Shown here one piece after another: positions 12,901 to 26,334 of a DNA stretch of 64,000 nt (its first letter is position 1; the number at the start of each line of letters is the position of its first letter). The stretch comes from Austropuccinia psidii. Its lineage: Eukaryota > Basidiomycota > Pucciniomycetes > Pucciniales > Sphaerophragmiaceae. Below the pieces are notes generated by a model that searched no databases, had not been told where the DNA came from, and saw nothing but the letters and a program-made list of their open reading frames with translations. The stretch is taken from contig JALGQZ010000011.1 in assembly GCA_023105745.1 (NCBI GenBank), forward strand, positions 31,122,612-31,186,611, in the 5' to 3' direction. The position numbers were made by a program, and so were the translations under genes.

Positions 12901-14805
12901 TGTTTCCAATCCTGAATCCTTTAAACATGATTTTTCAAGCAAGGAGAGTAAGAGAAAGAATAAGAACCATTAAGATATAAAAATGAAGTCAGCTTAAATG
13001 TTATATTTCATAAATACATACAGATGTTGAATCAATGCTTGGGATTTTCTGGAGGAACCCCAAAATGAATTCAAAAATTAGACAAAACTGAATTCAATTG
13101 AAGAAAAATACCAAAATAAATATAATATAATTAGATCTTTCAGTATTTCGGAATGTATTAGCCAAAAGAAAATTTATATATTCTAAAATAGTTGGGAAAA
13201 TGAGATAGGATGTCCACTATCATTGAGAAATCCTGATTTGAAGTGAGAATATGGCATTTTGATTGAGAAATGAAGTAAGTTTACTTTACCCATAGCTTTT
13301 TAAGTTCAAATACATGATGAATAGTCACTCTGACAATGTTTGAGTAAACTCCATTTAAAAGCTATTTCTCTTGGTTTAACTTGCATTATGGGAAATTATT
13401 ATCAATATTCATCTATTTACAAAGAGTAAAATACTTCCCAAAAATACTCTAAAAGGTATATTCAAGGCTATAAAAAATTTCTACAATTTGTTTTATTTAA
13501 AATGAATTGAGGGAATGATTTCAAGAAATCAATATTATAAAAGGATTCATGACAGAGTTTTCAAAGAGAAATAATTCCTCATGTTCTTGAGAGTGAATAC
13601 ATAGGATTAGTAACAATTCTTATAATAATGAAAGACAAATTAATCAGGTTTTGGACAGCTCAAGTTCTGAAATTACTATAATAGTTACAAAATATATAAT
13701 AATAATAGTTTTCCATGTGGTTAAGAGGCCTGAAATTCTTTCAACTTAATGGTGGAAATATTTCATTTAGTTTCTCAAGGGTAATAAAGCTTAATATAAA
13801 CATAAAGCATTTCTAAAAACACAAAAAAAAATATGGGTGAAAAAATAAATTCATCTTTATTGTAATTTTTTTTAAAAAAAGTCTCAAAGGTTTCTCTCCT
13901 CAGGTATGAGAAACATTTTTTTAACAGAACAGAAAATCATCTCATCCATGTAAAATGCTTTAGACCAAAAAGGGTGTTTAAGCTATTAGATCCCTTTAAA
14001 CACTCAATTGATATATTAATACTTGGTCTTCAGGGATGAATCCCTTTCATAGCTTAATTCAAACCCCGTTAAAGCCTTGAAATCTTCCTTGAGCCTCAAG
14101 CTAGTTTTATCCTTTCTTGAAAATCTAAACCTACCATTTTAGTATTCAATGCACATAATAAATTAAGTGAAAGACTCTGTGATTCAATTCCAGGCTGAAA
14201 ATTGATGAAACTTTCAATGTATTTAGAAGCCCCAAGAAGATAATGTAAGTGTTTTTGTGTGTCTGTAGGACATTTAGTAAAAGTTTCTTGTCTCTCATGT
14301 TAATTCACATGCAAGTTTTGACATCTCCATTTAAATACTTCAGCTCCTAATTTCTACTATACTACACATATAGCTTTTTTTAACACTTAAAATAATTCTT
14401 AACCCCAAATTCTATTTTCATTATGTTCAAATGTTAAGGAGTCTGAAGGTTTCCTCTTGAAATCCTCAGAAAACTCATTTGTGATTAATTATAGCGGTTT
14501 TACAGAGTTCTTATGCAGAGGTGACCCAACATAAAAGCTCATATAGACTCCAATGGTGAAATAAATTTCACTTCTTTTATAAAATTATATAAATTATTAT
14601 TTTTAGGTAATCCTTTTCCTAAAAATATTAAATGATCAAATTTCTAATTATTCTAAAATTTTCTTAATTTTTGTCACAAAAGACACCTTTTTTATTTTTT
14701 CTTGCCTTTCTTAATATTTGCAAGGACTATCCTTCTTTATTTATTCTCTTACTTCTTAGTTTTTTAAGAAATGATGATTATTCTTAATTCCAATTTTGTA
14801 TTTGA
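9960..14805. other. AT-rich non-coding stretch
   Basis: No recognisable gene, RNA or element end. Short open frames at 11,666-11,878 and 12,717-12,980 (plus) have no recognisable domains. The block at 12,740-12,780 is slightly less AT-rich, but no family is apparent. Confidence 0.45.
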
Positions 14806-14809
14806 GTTA

Positions 14810-16235
14810 TTGACAGGATGAGTCTATGATAAAGCTATAATAATAGTATATACAACCTTAACTCTGACTGTGAAACGGTGAAATATATTAATAAAGGTTT
14901 TCATAATATTATTTGAGGATTTACTATGAAGAGATAGTGGTGGTGCGCACTTCTAAAAGCCCTGGGTTCACTGAGTATCAATTGATTATTTATAATAAGC
15001 AGTAAAATACTAAGACTAGAGCTTAACCTGGTTATTTTCCAATACTATAATTGTTTTTGGACAGTTGGACTATTTAGGAATTCAAGAGCAGGATGGTTAT
15101 TCTCCTTTTAGAAGAGAAAGGGCACCTTTTTAGCTTGAAAGTGGGTGAAAAGGGCCTCTGGAACTGTTCATGTAGGAATAGTGAGAAATTTCCACTTAAA
15201 AGTAATGCTTTGTGCCTCTTACACAGTGTGTACAGATTTTATTGGGCTCATATGTGGCTTTGAAACCACATCTGGGCAGTTTTCACCAATACAGGGTGAA
15301 GATTTTCCTTTGGGGACCTCATAGCCTTCTTCTGGCATGTATGACATGCAGAATGTTGTACAGAACCTGTATGGGGACCACATACAGGACAAACTATGAG
15401 TTATTGAAGGATAAACAGGCTCCTTTGTAGAATTGACACCTCATATTGAAGTATATGGGAAAGTATCCCACAGTAGAGTTTTTATGGCCAAGCTGTGGGA
15501 TTTTAGCCTTAAAACTTCCATAACTTTGTCATTTTTCAAGATAATGAGCTCAGAGCTGGCTCATTGTGTAGCCCTAAATTTGGTATACACAATGGTACCT
15601 CATTTGGTATGGTTAATATTAAAAATGGAAAAGTTATGCCACTTGTAATTTCCATTATTCAGATATGAATTTTTTCTCAAATCCTGTATGGAGTTTTGTT
15701 TTCTCAATAGCATTTGTTATATATGGTTTATGAGGAAATTAATTGAGCCATCACATAGCTCTTATTGCTCTCTTTACAAAATGAACCCACTTTAGGTATC
15801 TCACATTAAAACTGTAGAAGCTGGATGAGGGGCAAGTATTTTATTCTCCCTTATTTGGTCTTAATTTTTACATAACTTCCATAGTTTTGATACTAGCTTG
15901 ATTTGGCTACTAAAATTGGTAGCCCTGACTGGAGGCTTCAATTTGAACACCAATTTGATGAGGTTGTTTCTCTTTCTCTGGATTTTAGACAAGAGGTGAA
16001 AATTAATGTTTATGCTCAGCTCTTGCTTTGAGCTGGAACAACTCTGTAATTCTTTGTCCTATGGTTCTGGGAGTTTTTTCTTTTAAAAGGAGTGACTTCC
16101 CTCTCTCTTTTAATGCCTTTTATGAGCCATTTTGGCTCAGGTAACCTTTCAGTGGGCATTTTTCTATACCATTGCTTTATGGTATTTTGGTGTCATGCTT
16201 GTGCTCTGGCTTTGAGTCACAGGCTTTCAGGTATT
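14810..16235 (+). repeat. Dispersed repeat R1, copy a
   Basis: Matched in inverted orientation by about 51,605-53,065. Shared landmarks are GGATGAGTCTATGATAAAGC near 14,816, GTGGTGGTGCGC...AAGCCCTGGGT near 14,938, TAGGAATTCAAGAGCAGGAT near 15,074, CCACATCTGGGCAGTTTTC near 15,266, and the terminal GAGTCACAGGCT near 16,215. Frames at 15,212-15,430 and 15,433-15,648 lie inside it and show no domain. It could be a solo LTR or a non-autonomous element; ends are approximate. Confidence 0.65.
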
Positions 16236-17500
16236 TTGGCTATATAGAAATATCTCTAATGTTCACATAAAGAATCTATTTTACATTAGCTGAAACTTTA
16301 GCTCCTAGTTTCTATTCCTCCTAAGAAGCTGGTAATCTCATGAAAAATAAAGAAAAATACATTGAGTTCTTTTCAGATTGAAAAATTGATTAGAATAAAT
16401 TAATAATAATATATATGTGGATAGATGAGTGGTATTCTAGTATTTACCAAAGCAACTCTTTAATTACACTTCTTTTGATTTAATAAATTATGATTAATAT
16501 ATCAAAAAATAAATACAATATATTTTTCTAGTTAATAATCTCCTTAAAAGTAGACTAATATAAGTTATGATTATGATTTTTTGAATGTTGAATGACAGAT
16601 TTGCAATATTATTACATAAAAGCTGATTACACAATCAAATATCTTCAATTTTTAGGGATAAAATCTTCCATTTTCAATAAATAAAGAGATATTTAAACTA
16701 ACCATGAGTAAAATAGCAACACCTCAAAGAAGGTGTTTCATTTGTAAAATAGCTTTAACCCAGACTTATCTGTGCTTTTACCTGTACTTTGAACTGAGCT
16801 GAACACAGAATCTTAATTTTTGGTAAAATTCTAAGAAGCTTTAAGCCACTGGATTATTACACAAAGTTTATGTTCTTTCTCCTGTCTTATTTTATTTTTT
16901 ATTCATAATTAAATTTATTTATATTTTATCTAGGATTTGAGATAGATTAAGTATTACTTAACCTTGTTGTTTAAGATTAACTCAAACTTAATTGGCTCTG
17001 AAGCTTCAAGTTTGGAACTATGCTGTTGCTTCAAAAAGCAATTTCTGTATTTTGAATACTTTCATGTATTAATACCCTCCTTTTATACTAAGGAGTATTT
17101 CTTACATATTTAATTGTATATAATTAAGAAAAGGATTTTTAAAGCTGTATAATTCACAAAAAAACTTATAGAAGGAAGACTATTGTGAATGAATCTCTCA
17201 CATTTAGTCATATATTATTTAATTTTTCTTGATATACAAAAATACAAATGTAAATTACACATTTCTTTGTCTCAAAAACTCCATTTAATCCCATAAAAAA
17301 GATATTAATATTTCTACCCATTCAATCATTATGAATATTTGAAATACAGATAAATTTAACTCTTAGTTTATCATCATTATCTAAAACTTTTAGCTGTCTC
17401 AGCACTATTATGATTATTTTTCTTTCTTATCTTTTATTATTTATTTGTGATTTATTATTTAAAATCTTTCTTTTTACTTTTATTTACTTTTATTATTATT
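16236..17500. other. AT-rich non-coding stretch
   Basis: No gene recognised. A short block near 16,700-16,760 (ACCATGAGTAAAATAGCAAC) has a diverged relative near 22,058-22,110 (CACCATGAGCAAAGTGGC), suggesting another old dispersed repeat. Confidence 0.35.
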
Positions 17501-17504
17501 GTGA

Positions 17505-18720
17505 CTGTGCGCCTTTGAGATATGACCACATATCCAAAAAGGTCACAAGAAAAACTTTATAATCATTATCTTAAAATCAGTAAAAATGCCATAAATAGGC
17601 ATAAACTTTGAATTAACACAGAATCTAATGAGTAAACATGTAAAATGAATCACGCCACTAGATTCCTCATGGTAAAATATGCATATATCTTTTATGGCAT
17701 ATCTATAAACTCAATAATTACTGAATAATAAGTGAGAATACCCTAAAAAAGACATAAAATCTTATTTAACTCAGAAATAAATGAAGCAACATGTGAAGGA
17801 AATTGCATCATTGGATCCTCCATGAGAAACTATACATAAAACAATTTTATATCAATTCTCTAAAGTCAATACTTAAGGAATTAAGGTGAATATATGCACT
17901 TTTTTGGTCAGTGCATACATTCATCGTTTTTAGCTAATATCTCTTTAAATATACATGATAGAGAGTTAAACCAAAAATACTTTCACCATATAATTACTGT
18001 AAGAACACAGATATGAACTTTATTTGACAATTAATAAACAAGGTTATAACGTTTAAGGGTTTGTTGAGCAAAATTACTAGAGCTGTTGATCACTTTGTTG
18101 TGAGAGTGGTCCAAACTTAAAACAAAGTGGATATTCAGATTTTAATAGCTCATACGTGAAGAATGATGTATTTTCTATCATAATATACAAGATAAAACCC
18201 CTTGAAATCAAGGTTTGAAGCTTAAAATATTGAATTTCAACAGAAAAGATGAGATACAAGAAAGATCATCAAAAATAGAGTTTTTATGATGTAATGAAAT
18301 GCTCTTGGAATCTTGATAACAACATGCTAGGCTATTGGAATTGACTCTCTGAATAGCTGTAGCGTGTATAACTTAGCAGTTATTTATGATCAAAGTTTAA
18401 GCTTAGAATTGATCATTTATGATCACTCACTGTAATCTTATTTTGAGTTTAACAGTTATATAAGTGATCAAACTGGTAGATACTATTAGATTATTATTAA
18501 TACTAATAAAATCCACGAATTTTAGGCTTATTCCAAGCCTATGAGGTCATCAAACTTAGAGTTATAGTGATAACTCTAAATAATGAGATAAGATGGTTTG
18601 ATCATGACATAATCATCACTAAACCTTAATATACTGATCATTTCCTGTGTATAACATCATTAAACATCTAATAGAAGCCTACTGGACTCTATAAGGGAGG
18701 AATCTACTATAAATAGAGCT
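17505..18720 (-). repeat. Dispersed repeat R2, copy b (inverted)
   Basis: Inverted relative to the copies at 985-2045 and 47,780-48,870. It begins with the terminal motif TGTGCGCCTTTGAGATATG at 17,506, carries the ATGCACT/AGTGCAT hairpin at 17,894-17,916, and ends near 18,640-18,720 with the counterpart of the GATGTTATCCACT block. Similarity to the copy-c flank seems to continue to about 19,000 (AATACAATTTAAATGAG against a counterpart near 47,530). No coding capacity is seen. Confidence 0.6.
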
Positions 18721-19370
18721 ATTTTTGCTCTATTTCCCCCAGAAGCATCAAAACAATAAAACAATTAAATAAAAGGTAAAATCTTTATTCTTTATATATA
18801 AACCTTTTATATTATCCAAGACCAAAGGTAATCTTTATTATAATCATCAATCTTGACGTGATTACTTCAATTGTTCATTTGTTTTGTTAAAATTCTCTTA
18901 AAAATCTTATTTCCATGTAAAATAAAGAATATTTGTAATTTCTTTTATTTTTATTTGTAAATACAATTTAAATGAGTTGTATCTACATTATTTGGTGAAA
19001 AATCTTTCAAAGTTATTATATTAAGTGTTCAAAGTAGGTTATTTTCTTATATTATAATAATTTCCCTCTATTCTAACTATTAATAATTATTTAACTGATA
19101 TAAATTCTATTTATATTAATATATAGCTTTAATATTAGTAATATTATTGTTATCAACTGTTTTTTATTAATAAAAAACAATTTTTTATGCGTTTATCATT
19201 TTCTGGTAACAATAATAAAGTTCTTTTAAATATATTAATTATTAAATATTAATATATTTGTTTATTATACTATTAAATTTATTTAATATTATAATTCTTT
19301 TTATGCCATAATTATAATAAATCTTTTATTATTATGATCATTTTTATCTTATTTATATCATTTATAAGGA
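18721..19370. other. AT-rich stretch, partly similar to 47,470-47,780 inverted
   Basis: Short matches to the flank of R2 copy c (for example the runs around TTTATTCTTTATATATAAACC near 18,783) suggest that this is the continuation of an R2-containing element. Nothing coding is seen. Confidence 0.3.
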
Positions 19371-19434
19371 CATTCAAAGTACAATAAGTAAAATATTAGT
19401 AATTTTTACTTATTGTTTCATAGTCAAACCTTAC
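19371..19434. repeat. Inverted-repeat block shared with 45,779-45,836
   Basis: Perfect 13-bp arms ACAATAAGTAAAA and TTTTACTTATTGT flank a 9-10 nt centre, followed by CATAGTCAAACCTTA. The reverse complement of 45,779-45,836 gives almost the same block, with one diverged arm. This looks like the conserved end of a dispersed element. Confidence 0.55.
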
Positions 19435-19557
19435 AATGACTAATGTAGCTTGCTCAGTTATTTCCCTTTACTTTGCATATGCTATATTTTTTAGAATGAC
19501 ATTAGAAGCTTTGTTCAGAATCCTTATGTAATTTTGTCAAATATTGTTGACAATTTC

Positions 19558-19590
19558 ACAGTAGCAGTCTGCACACAGCACTGCTACTGT
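19558..19590. repeat. Perfect 11-bp hairpin with 11-nt loop
   Basis: ACAGTAGCAGT at 19,558-19,568 is the exact reverse complement of ACTGCTACTGT at 19,580-19,590, separated by CTGCACACAGC. A related but degraded sequence lies near 25,070-25,115 (ACAATTTTACAGTTACAGGC). It may be a transposon end or a small structured RNA; neither is proven. Confidence 0.6.
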
Positions 19591-22500
19591 AGATTTCCAA
19601 ACAAAAATTCTAAAAATCAGATGAAACAATTAAAATCCATTCCAATCCAATTAATTTAAGTTAAATTAATAAAATAAAAAAATGAAGGAAACAAGCCCTC
19701 ATAATGAAAATGGCTAAATATTAAATTAATAAGTAAATTCATGGTTATTTGAAAATATAACAGTTTTTATAAAATGATTATTGTGTTCAGAAGACGTCTA
19801 TCATCTTCTCTTACTGTTTTTAAGACACCATAAAGAAATTAAATACTGGAAGAAGTATTTTCAATAAATACATCTAAAGATAATAAATGAAATTGAGGAA
19901 ATATACTGCTCCTATTTTTACAATTTTTGAGTAAATGTTATGTACTTTGTTTTTTACAATTTATTAATCTTTTTATTAATTTCTTTGACTAAAGAAAATC
20001 CAGAAAAATATCTTTGGTTTCTGAAATTTTCAAAATCTATTTCCTTAAAAAAGAATTTTGACCTCTAAGAAGTCAAAGTTATTGGGAGGTATATTAAACA
20101 GAAAAGCTTTTTTTCTATCCTTTTTTTGACATTTATTTTTTATTTTGCACTCAGAACTGGGAGTTCAAGAAAAATAACTCACATTTTTGAAGTTTTTTGA
20201 AAATTTGTGAATGGATTGGAACAAAAGGCAAGATAAAGAAAGTTTCTTGAATCATGGAAAGCAAATATGAAAAATTTTCATAAATTTTAAATTACTCCTT
20301 GGATATTTTAAAATTTTACAGCCTTTCAAAAGAGTATCCTCCGAACATCTCAGTTTTTTTACACCCCCAAGATCACAAACATTTCTCAAAAACAGAATAG
20401 TAATAAATTATGCAATAAGTAGGTTCAATGAGATTATTGGACTGTTTCCAGAAAGAATCTCTAGAAATATTATTGTTAGTATATACCAATTTTTTTAATT
20501 TTTTGATTTATCTTAATTATTCAGAGTGTAAGCTTCAGGAAAGAATTTTTATTATGTTTTCCAGCAAGTTGGGAATGTCTGTGAGCCTATATATCTATTA
20601 ATTCAAACATACTTAAAATTCCTTACAAACCACTTTCTCTTCTTATTCTAGATAAATCTGAAAAAACTTCAAATTATTAAGTAATGAATATCAAATACTA
20701 CTGGAAAAAATCTAATCATATGATATTCTGGAGCTATATAGATAACCTAGAGATATAATTTGAGAAAAAATAGTACACAAAGGTGTATGAAGCTATACAA
20801 GCTCATCATCTCAGCTATAGATAGCTAAAAGTAAATTAAATGTTAAGCAAGCTTCAAGTAAATATTTTCAAGAAATATTTGGAGACAGAATTAAATATAA
20901 ACACATACCTTTTCCACCTCTATGTTGGAAGGACACTAAAATCTTCAATAATTTGAAAGGGAAAAGAGTGAATACCATTTTCATTCAGAATGAGGTAGTA
21001 ATTATTTCTTACTAATATCTATTTAATATTAGGAGTCCTTTCATATTTTAATTTATTTAAATGAGGCTCCCAGATCCTTTGGGGAATATTCCTTTAAGAA
21101 AAATCTTCAGATCATATTCCTCAAGGTTTTTGATTTTTTGAGGTTCCTCAATCTGTCATATTTCTGAGGTAAGATCCTTAATTATTCAATTATAATAACA
21201 AACTAATATAAAATACTTCTTTTAAATTAAAGAATATAGGCATCTTAAGCTTTGTGAGAACATTGAAATATGAATCTCTGCAAAAATAGAATTCATAATA
21301 ATAAAATGACAAAATAAACTTTTATATCACAAAAAAATGCAATCAAAGAATAAATTATATAGAAATACACTTCAATTAGTAATAAAAATCTATGGAGATA
21401 TCTCAAAATTATTCTCTTTGACAATGAAAGGAATAAAAATAATTCAAATTCAAATTTTACATTTTCAATTCAGCTGGTTTGAATGATAAAGTAAATATTC
21501 TACCTATCAGAGCTAAAGAATTGTTGGTGAAGAATTATTTCCACTACATTTCCTTTAACATGGTATCACAAGGATAATGGCACTTGAAAAATATTATTTT
21601 GGGCTATGGTATACATAAATAAGCACCTACATAAATCAAAAGAATAATTTTATATTATCTGCTTACAGAAAAGACCAAAACCAGAGGCTGTCACAGGAGC
21701 TCTTGGAGATAACAAGAGTGGCCTGAAAGTCAGGAATCAAGAACTCACTTGGAGTGCTCCAAAAGAAAAAATGAATGATTGAAGAATATATTTCTTTAAG
21801 AAATGATAAGAGCAAGTACAAAATATGCAGGAGATAAGAAAGGAAGCCAAAGGCCAAAGAGCCAACCAAATGAAGCCTCAATTCACTGTTTCAACCTTCT
21901 AGAAAGAACAATTGAATTAGTAAGTGATATTATGACCAATATCCACTGACAGGCAAAGAATAATTTTCAAATTACTGACTTATTAATATCAGTATTTACT
22001 TCCAGGAATGAAAATAAATCCAGTACCTTAATTAACTGGGGAAAGAGTGGACAGTCACCATGAGCAAAGTGGCTACATCTGAAAGCAGTTGTTGCATTTG
22101 GAATTCAACAAGGGAAATAGATTGAAATGAGGTTGAAAATAGGACAGAAGTTAAATTTAGAGATAGAAGCTTTGGAACAAACTCAATCCACATGTGCAAG
22201 CCACAAACTTTTAATTAAATTGAATCGATATCAGTGGTTGGTGAGGATCTTCCAAGATCAATAATTCAACAATACATTATAAAAATGATCATTTTCATTC
22301 TTAATCAGTGTTTCTTTTTCTTTTTAATTCAAATGGGTTATTACAAAGATAAAAATTTGAACGCTGTTTTATTGGTTTTTTCATATTTATCAGAGCTTCA
22401 CTATTCAAGCTTTCTCAATATAATCTATTGAAATAAATATATGAGAAACATTTACATTTTAGTCCTTATATTTTTGAATTGGTCCCAAACTAATGATAAA

Positions 22501-25500
22501 GTATCTAAAAGAATGAAGGCTTCTTTCAAGATTTAGATAATCTTTAAGAAAAAAATTAATATCAATTTGGTTTCTCTAATGAAAATTTTTATTTTGAAAG
22601 ATATCTTATACTTTATTTTTTCCTTTTCTTACAGTCATATTATTTGTTTTCAATTGAAACAATCACTCAGGTTTAAATACATAATTTTTCAGATAGAGTA
22701 GGGTGTCAAAGTAGGATATTTAATTAATAAAATATACCTATATTTCATCCATAGAATTAATTTAAACAATTCTTGCTCATGTATAGCTGGAATATATAAG
22801 ACTTAAAGATAAAATATTTTGTTTGACTTTGAAACCTAAGGATTTTTCTCCATTATACAATTCACACGTTAAATTTAAGAGTGATTTAGATATTCAGAGA
22901 AATAAAGATGACTTTATAATAGAAGAGCTACTTCAAATCTACATATTAAAATCTCTTTTTTAGGGATTTTCAGATTCCAAGATTTTTCCGCCTGACACTA
23001 ATCCTTATATCACTTTGTGTAATCCTGTTGGGAAATCATTAATTATCAATTCACCATAATTATTTGGTTCATTCTTTTTACATTATAAAGACACAGAAGT
23101 TTTCTTAACTCTTTCGTACTTAGTGAGTTTTCATTTTGATAAAATTAGCAGGGAATTTGTATCAAATAGGATATTTAAGCTCTAATACCTAATATTTCCA
23201 TAGTGAGTATGAATAAAACATGTTATGTGAAAGCTTTGAAGAAAGGTAATTTAAAAAAAGTGATATGTTTAATATCTATCTTTTATTCAAAAATTTTCTG
23301 TTGAAATCACTTACTATGTCATCCACTTTTGGGTTATTTTTACTCCATTCTCAGTTTTCATATTTCTTGATCTAACCAGTAATCATCAAAAATTATAAAT
23401 AGTTATCCACATACTGAAAGACTCGATATAATTCGTGTATTTTATCTTTTAAAAACTTCATTTCTCCAAGATAATTGTGTGAGCTTATCAATACTACACA
23501 ATGAACAAAATCATGTTTCAAAAACAAATTTAGAAAATGATCATCTCATTGCTCAACCTTCATTATCTCTCAGATTTATGTGGGACATTTGTATAAAATC
23601 TGATTAATAGCTCTTTAATAGCTATTTGAATTGATTAAAAAACAATTTCTTTTAAAGAGAAAAACAACTACTTCTGCATTTTTCATTGGTCTCTTCTTTT
23701 TTCTTAAAAGAATTGGAATAAAGACAATTTTTCATTTAACCCCTTTTCAGAATTCATTTTCAAGCTACTGAGAAGTTTATTAAGTCAAATGTCATTACAC
23801 TAACTAATTTTATGAAAAATATAAATAAATTGATAATGATGAGGTATCTATATGGTATAGTTCATTAAGCTTTATATTCAGAACATTTCAGCATTTCAAA
23901 TATCTGATATGGGAATATATTTTGTTTTAAGTTTTGGCGTTTATGTTGGAAAATAGGCTTAAAGGAGTAGCTCAAATTGTTTTATTAAAAAAGAGTTTTC
24001 CGAAATAAGTTGGAAGTTTTTTAGAAGAAACCTTGAAGTGATATGAATATCACTTCAGAGCAATGTCCAACCAGATTCAAAGAGTTGTCCCAGTAATTGA
24101 TAACAAATTATCCTTCAATTATTGAAACCTTACCAAGAAATTGACCATCACTTTAATAATTGGTAGATATTATTTCATAAACAGCTTCCTGTATGATTCT
24201 TTATAACAAATTGATAACACTGTTTTTAAGAGACTTCATGAATGTAGAATTCAAATAAGGAATAATATGCTTTTTTAACTTAAAATATCAGTAATATTTG
24301 GTAAAAGATAGCTTTGGAAACAATGCAATTTTTCTTATTTCCTTTTTTCTTTTCAAACTTATTTTGTATTTGCATATTTAATAAATTTGACCCAGATTAT
24401 TGTTACATAAGGCTTTTGTAACATTTCTGACTCAATCACATGAGTAATATGTGCATATAGCTTACAAAGCATTAGGTACCTGGTCCCCATCTTATAAAAT
24501 TGAACAGAAGATGAAAATCCTGAGATAAAATTCCTAGGGGTATATTAAACAAATATATAGCTTATTAATCCTGAAAATAATATTTTCTTTTGAAACTGAA
24601 ATATTTATCTTTTTAATTGTGGGACAAGAAATGATAAAGGAAAAAAATAAGGAAAATTCATAAGAAATACCAAATAAAAGAATAAATTAATCTTGAAAAA
24701 TTAACATCAAAAATTCTTGGAGAGAGGAGTTGTAGTGTTTTTATTTATTATTATATTGTAATTTTTTCCCAATATCATAATTAACTGCTTCTTTTACTTA
24801 TTTGAAGGAGATAAGTCAAAAATTTCATCATCCTGTTTTTTGTTAAAAGATCTTTTTTTGTGTTTTTTTAAATTTAAATATCCATTTTTTTCAGTATCCT
24901 TATATATATATATATATATATATATTTGTATTTCTTGATGTATTTTGTTAAAAAATGTTTTGAGATATTTTTCTACTGTTAATTGATTAATTGTTGTCAA
25001 TTTAATCTATTTCTTGGTAGCTATAACATTAGTGACCCCTGTAGGGCCCACTACTAGAAAATTGTTGAAGATCGTTGACAATTTTACAGTTACAGGCTGT
25101 ACATTACTGTAAAAAAATTAATTTAATTGATATTTTGCTGTATACATCTTATAAATCCCTTTAATATAGAAAAATATTCACCATAGAGCTTTGATAGATC
25201 TTAAAAAGAAATTAATTTATACAAAATAAAAGAGTATAAACATTTAAAACAAAAGGGGTCAAATAACAGGCTTTTGTTAAAAAGAGGATAAATTCATCTT
25301 TATTCAGATGAATGGATGAAAGTCTCACCAATGATAAACTAAATTTTAAGATAAGGAAAATGAAAAGAATATTGAACTTCAAAACATTCAATCCAATAAA
25401 GAATAAAATATATAAGTTTCCTTTAATTCTTCATGTTGAAGATTTCTCTCAAGGTAAATTTTAAAACATCTTCTTCAATTCATAATAGCTTTGCAGTATC

Positions 25501-26330
25501 AAAACCAAAAAAAATAGGATCATTGAGTGCTTTGAGGGAAGTTTTTCATTTGAAATAGCTGTTTTTTGTAAATAATTTTTTAAAAAAATAATAAGAAGTG
25601 ATTTCATTTCAATCTGATTATCAAACCTTAGCAAAGAATAATAAAGGTTTTCTCCATTTTTGAAACCAAAATTGAATTAGTGACTCCTTCAAAATATAAA
25701 AGGAATGGTATCAAGCAAAAATGAATTTTTGACAGTGAATTTTTATAGTACATGATATTTTAATGAAGATTAAAAACTTAATGAGAAGCGTATTTGATTT
25801 AACTCAATCTTTGAACATATCAATTATAATCTCATTTGTGTGTATTTTCTTTAATTGAAAAGAGATAATATCAAACTTGGAAATTCTGAAATATTCAAGT
25901 GGCTTAAAATAACCTGGAATATTTACAAATATCTTAATTCTAGTTTCAACCTAGTTCACATCCAGGGTCCAAGCTCATTCAAGGGTGGGTTCAAGCTAAT
26001 TTCAAAATGGAGCACCTGCTGTCAGGTGTAAAACCTTTCTCATGGTGAGTATATTTGAAAAGCTGAAAGATGGATTCTAAAGGGTTGAATAAAATATAAC
26101 ACTTATTGATAGATTTTTTCTATAAATTCTACTATTTTTCAAAAGGGTTCAATAATAATATAGCTTTTTTAGTGTTTTTTTCAGTTCAATACTAAAATAA
26201 GATTAGAATAAGAAGTATCATTGATATGATTAAATGTTAATGATATAGACTATTTTTAACTACCAATGTACTGTAGAGAGCTAGTGAAAAATTTTGGATA
26301 AGCTCAACTTTTGAAAGAGATTACGAGGTA
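19591..26330. other. AT-rich non-coding stretch with a (TA)n microsatellite
   Basis: No gene, RNA or element end could be supported. A (TA)n run occupies 24,901-24,925 and makes the minus-strand frame at 24,794-25,000 look open. The frames at 21,663-21,881 (minus) and 22,234-22,431 (plus) have no recognisable domain. Confidence 0.45.
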
Positions 26331-26334
26331 AACT

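Noticed and set aside
15212..15648. Two adjacent open frames that look protein-like
   Set aside because: They lie inside repeat R1, are not conserved as frames in copy b, and have no domain.
21470..21530. tRNA-like string on the minus strand (AGCTCTGATAGGTAGAAT...)
   Set aside because: It resembles a D-arm, but no full cloverleaf with acceptor stem and T-arm can be formed.
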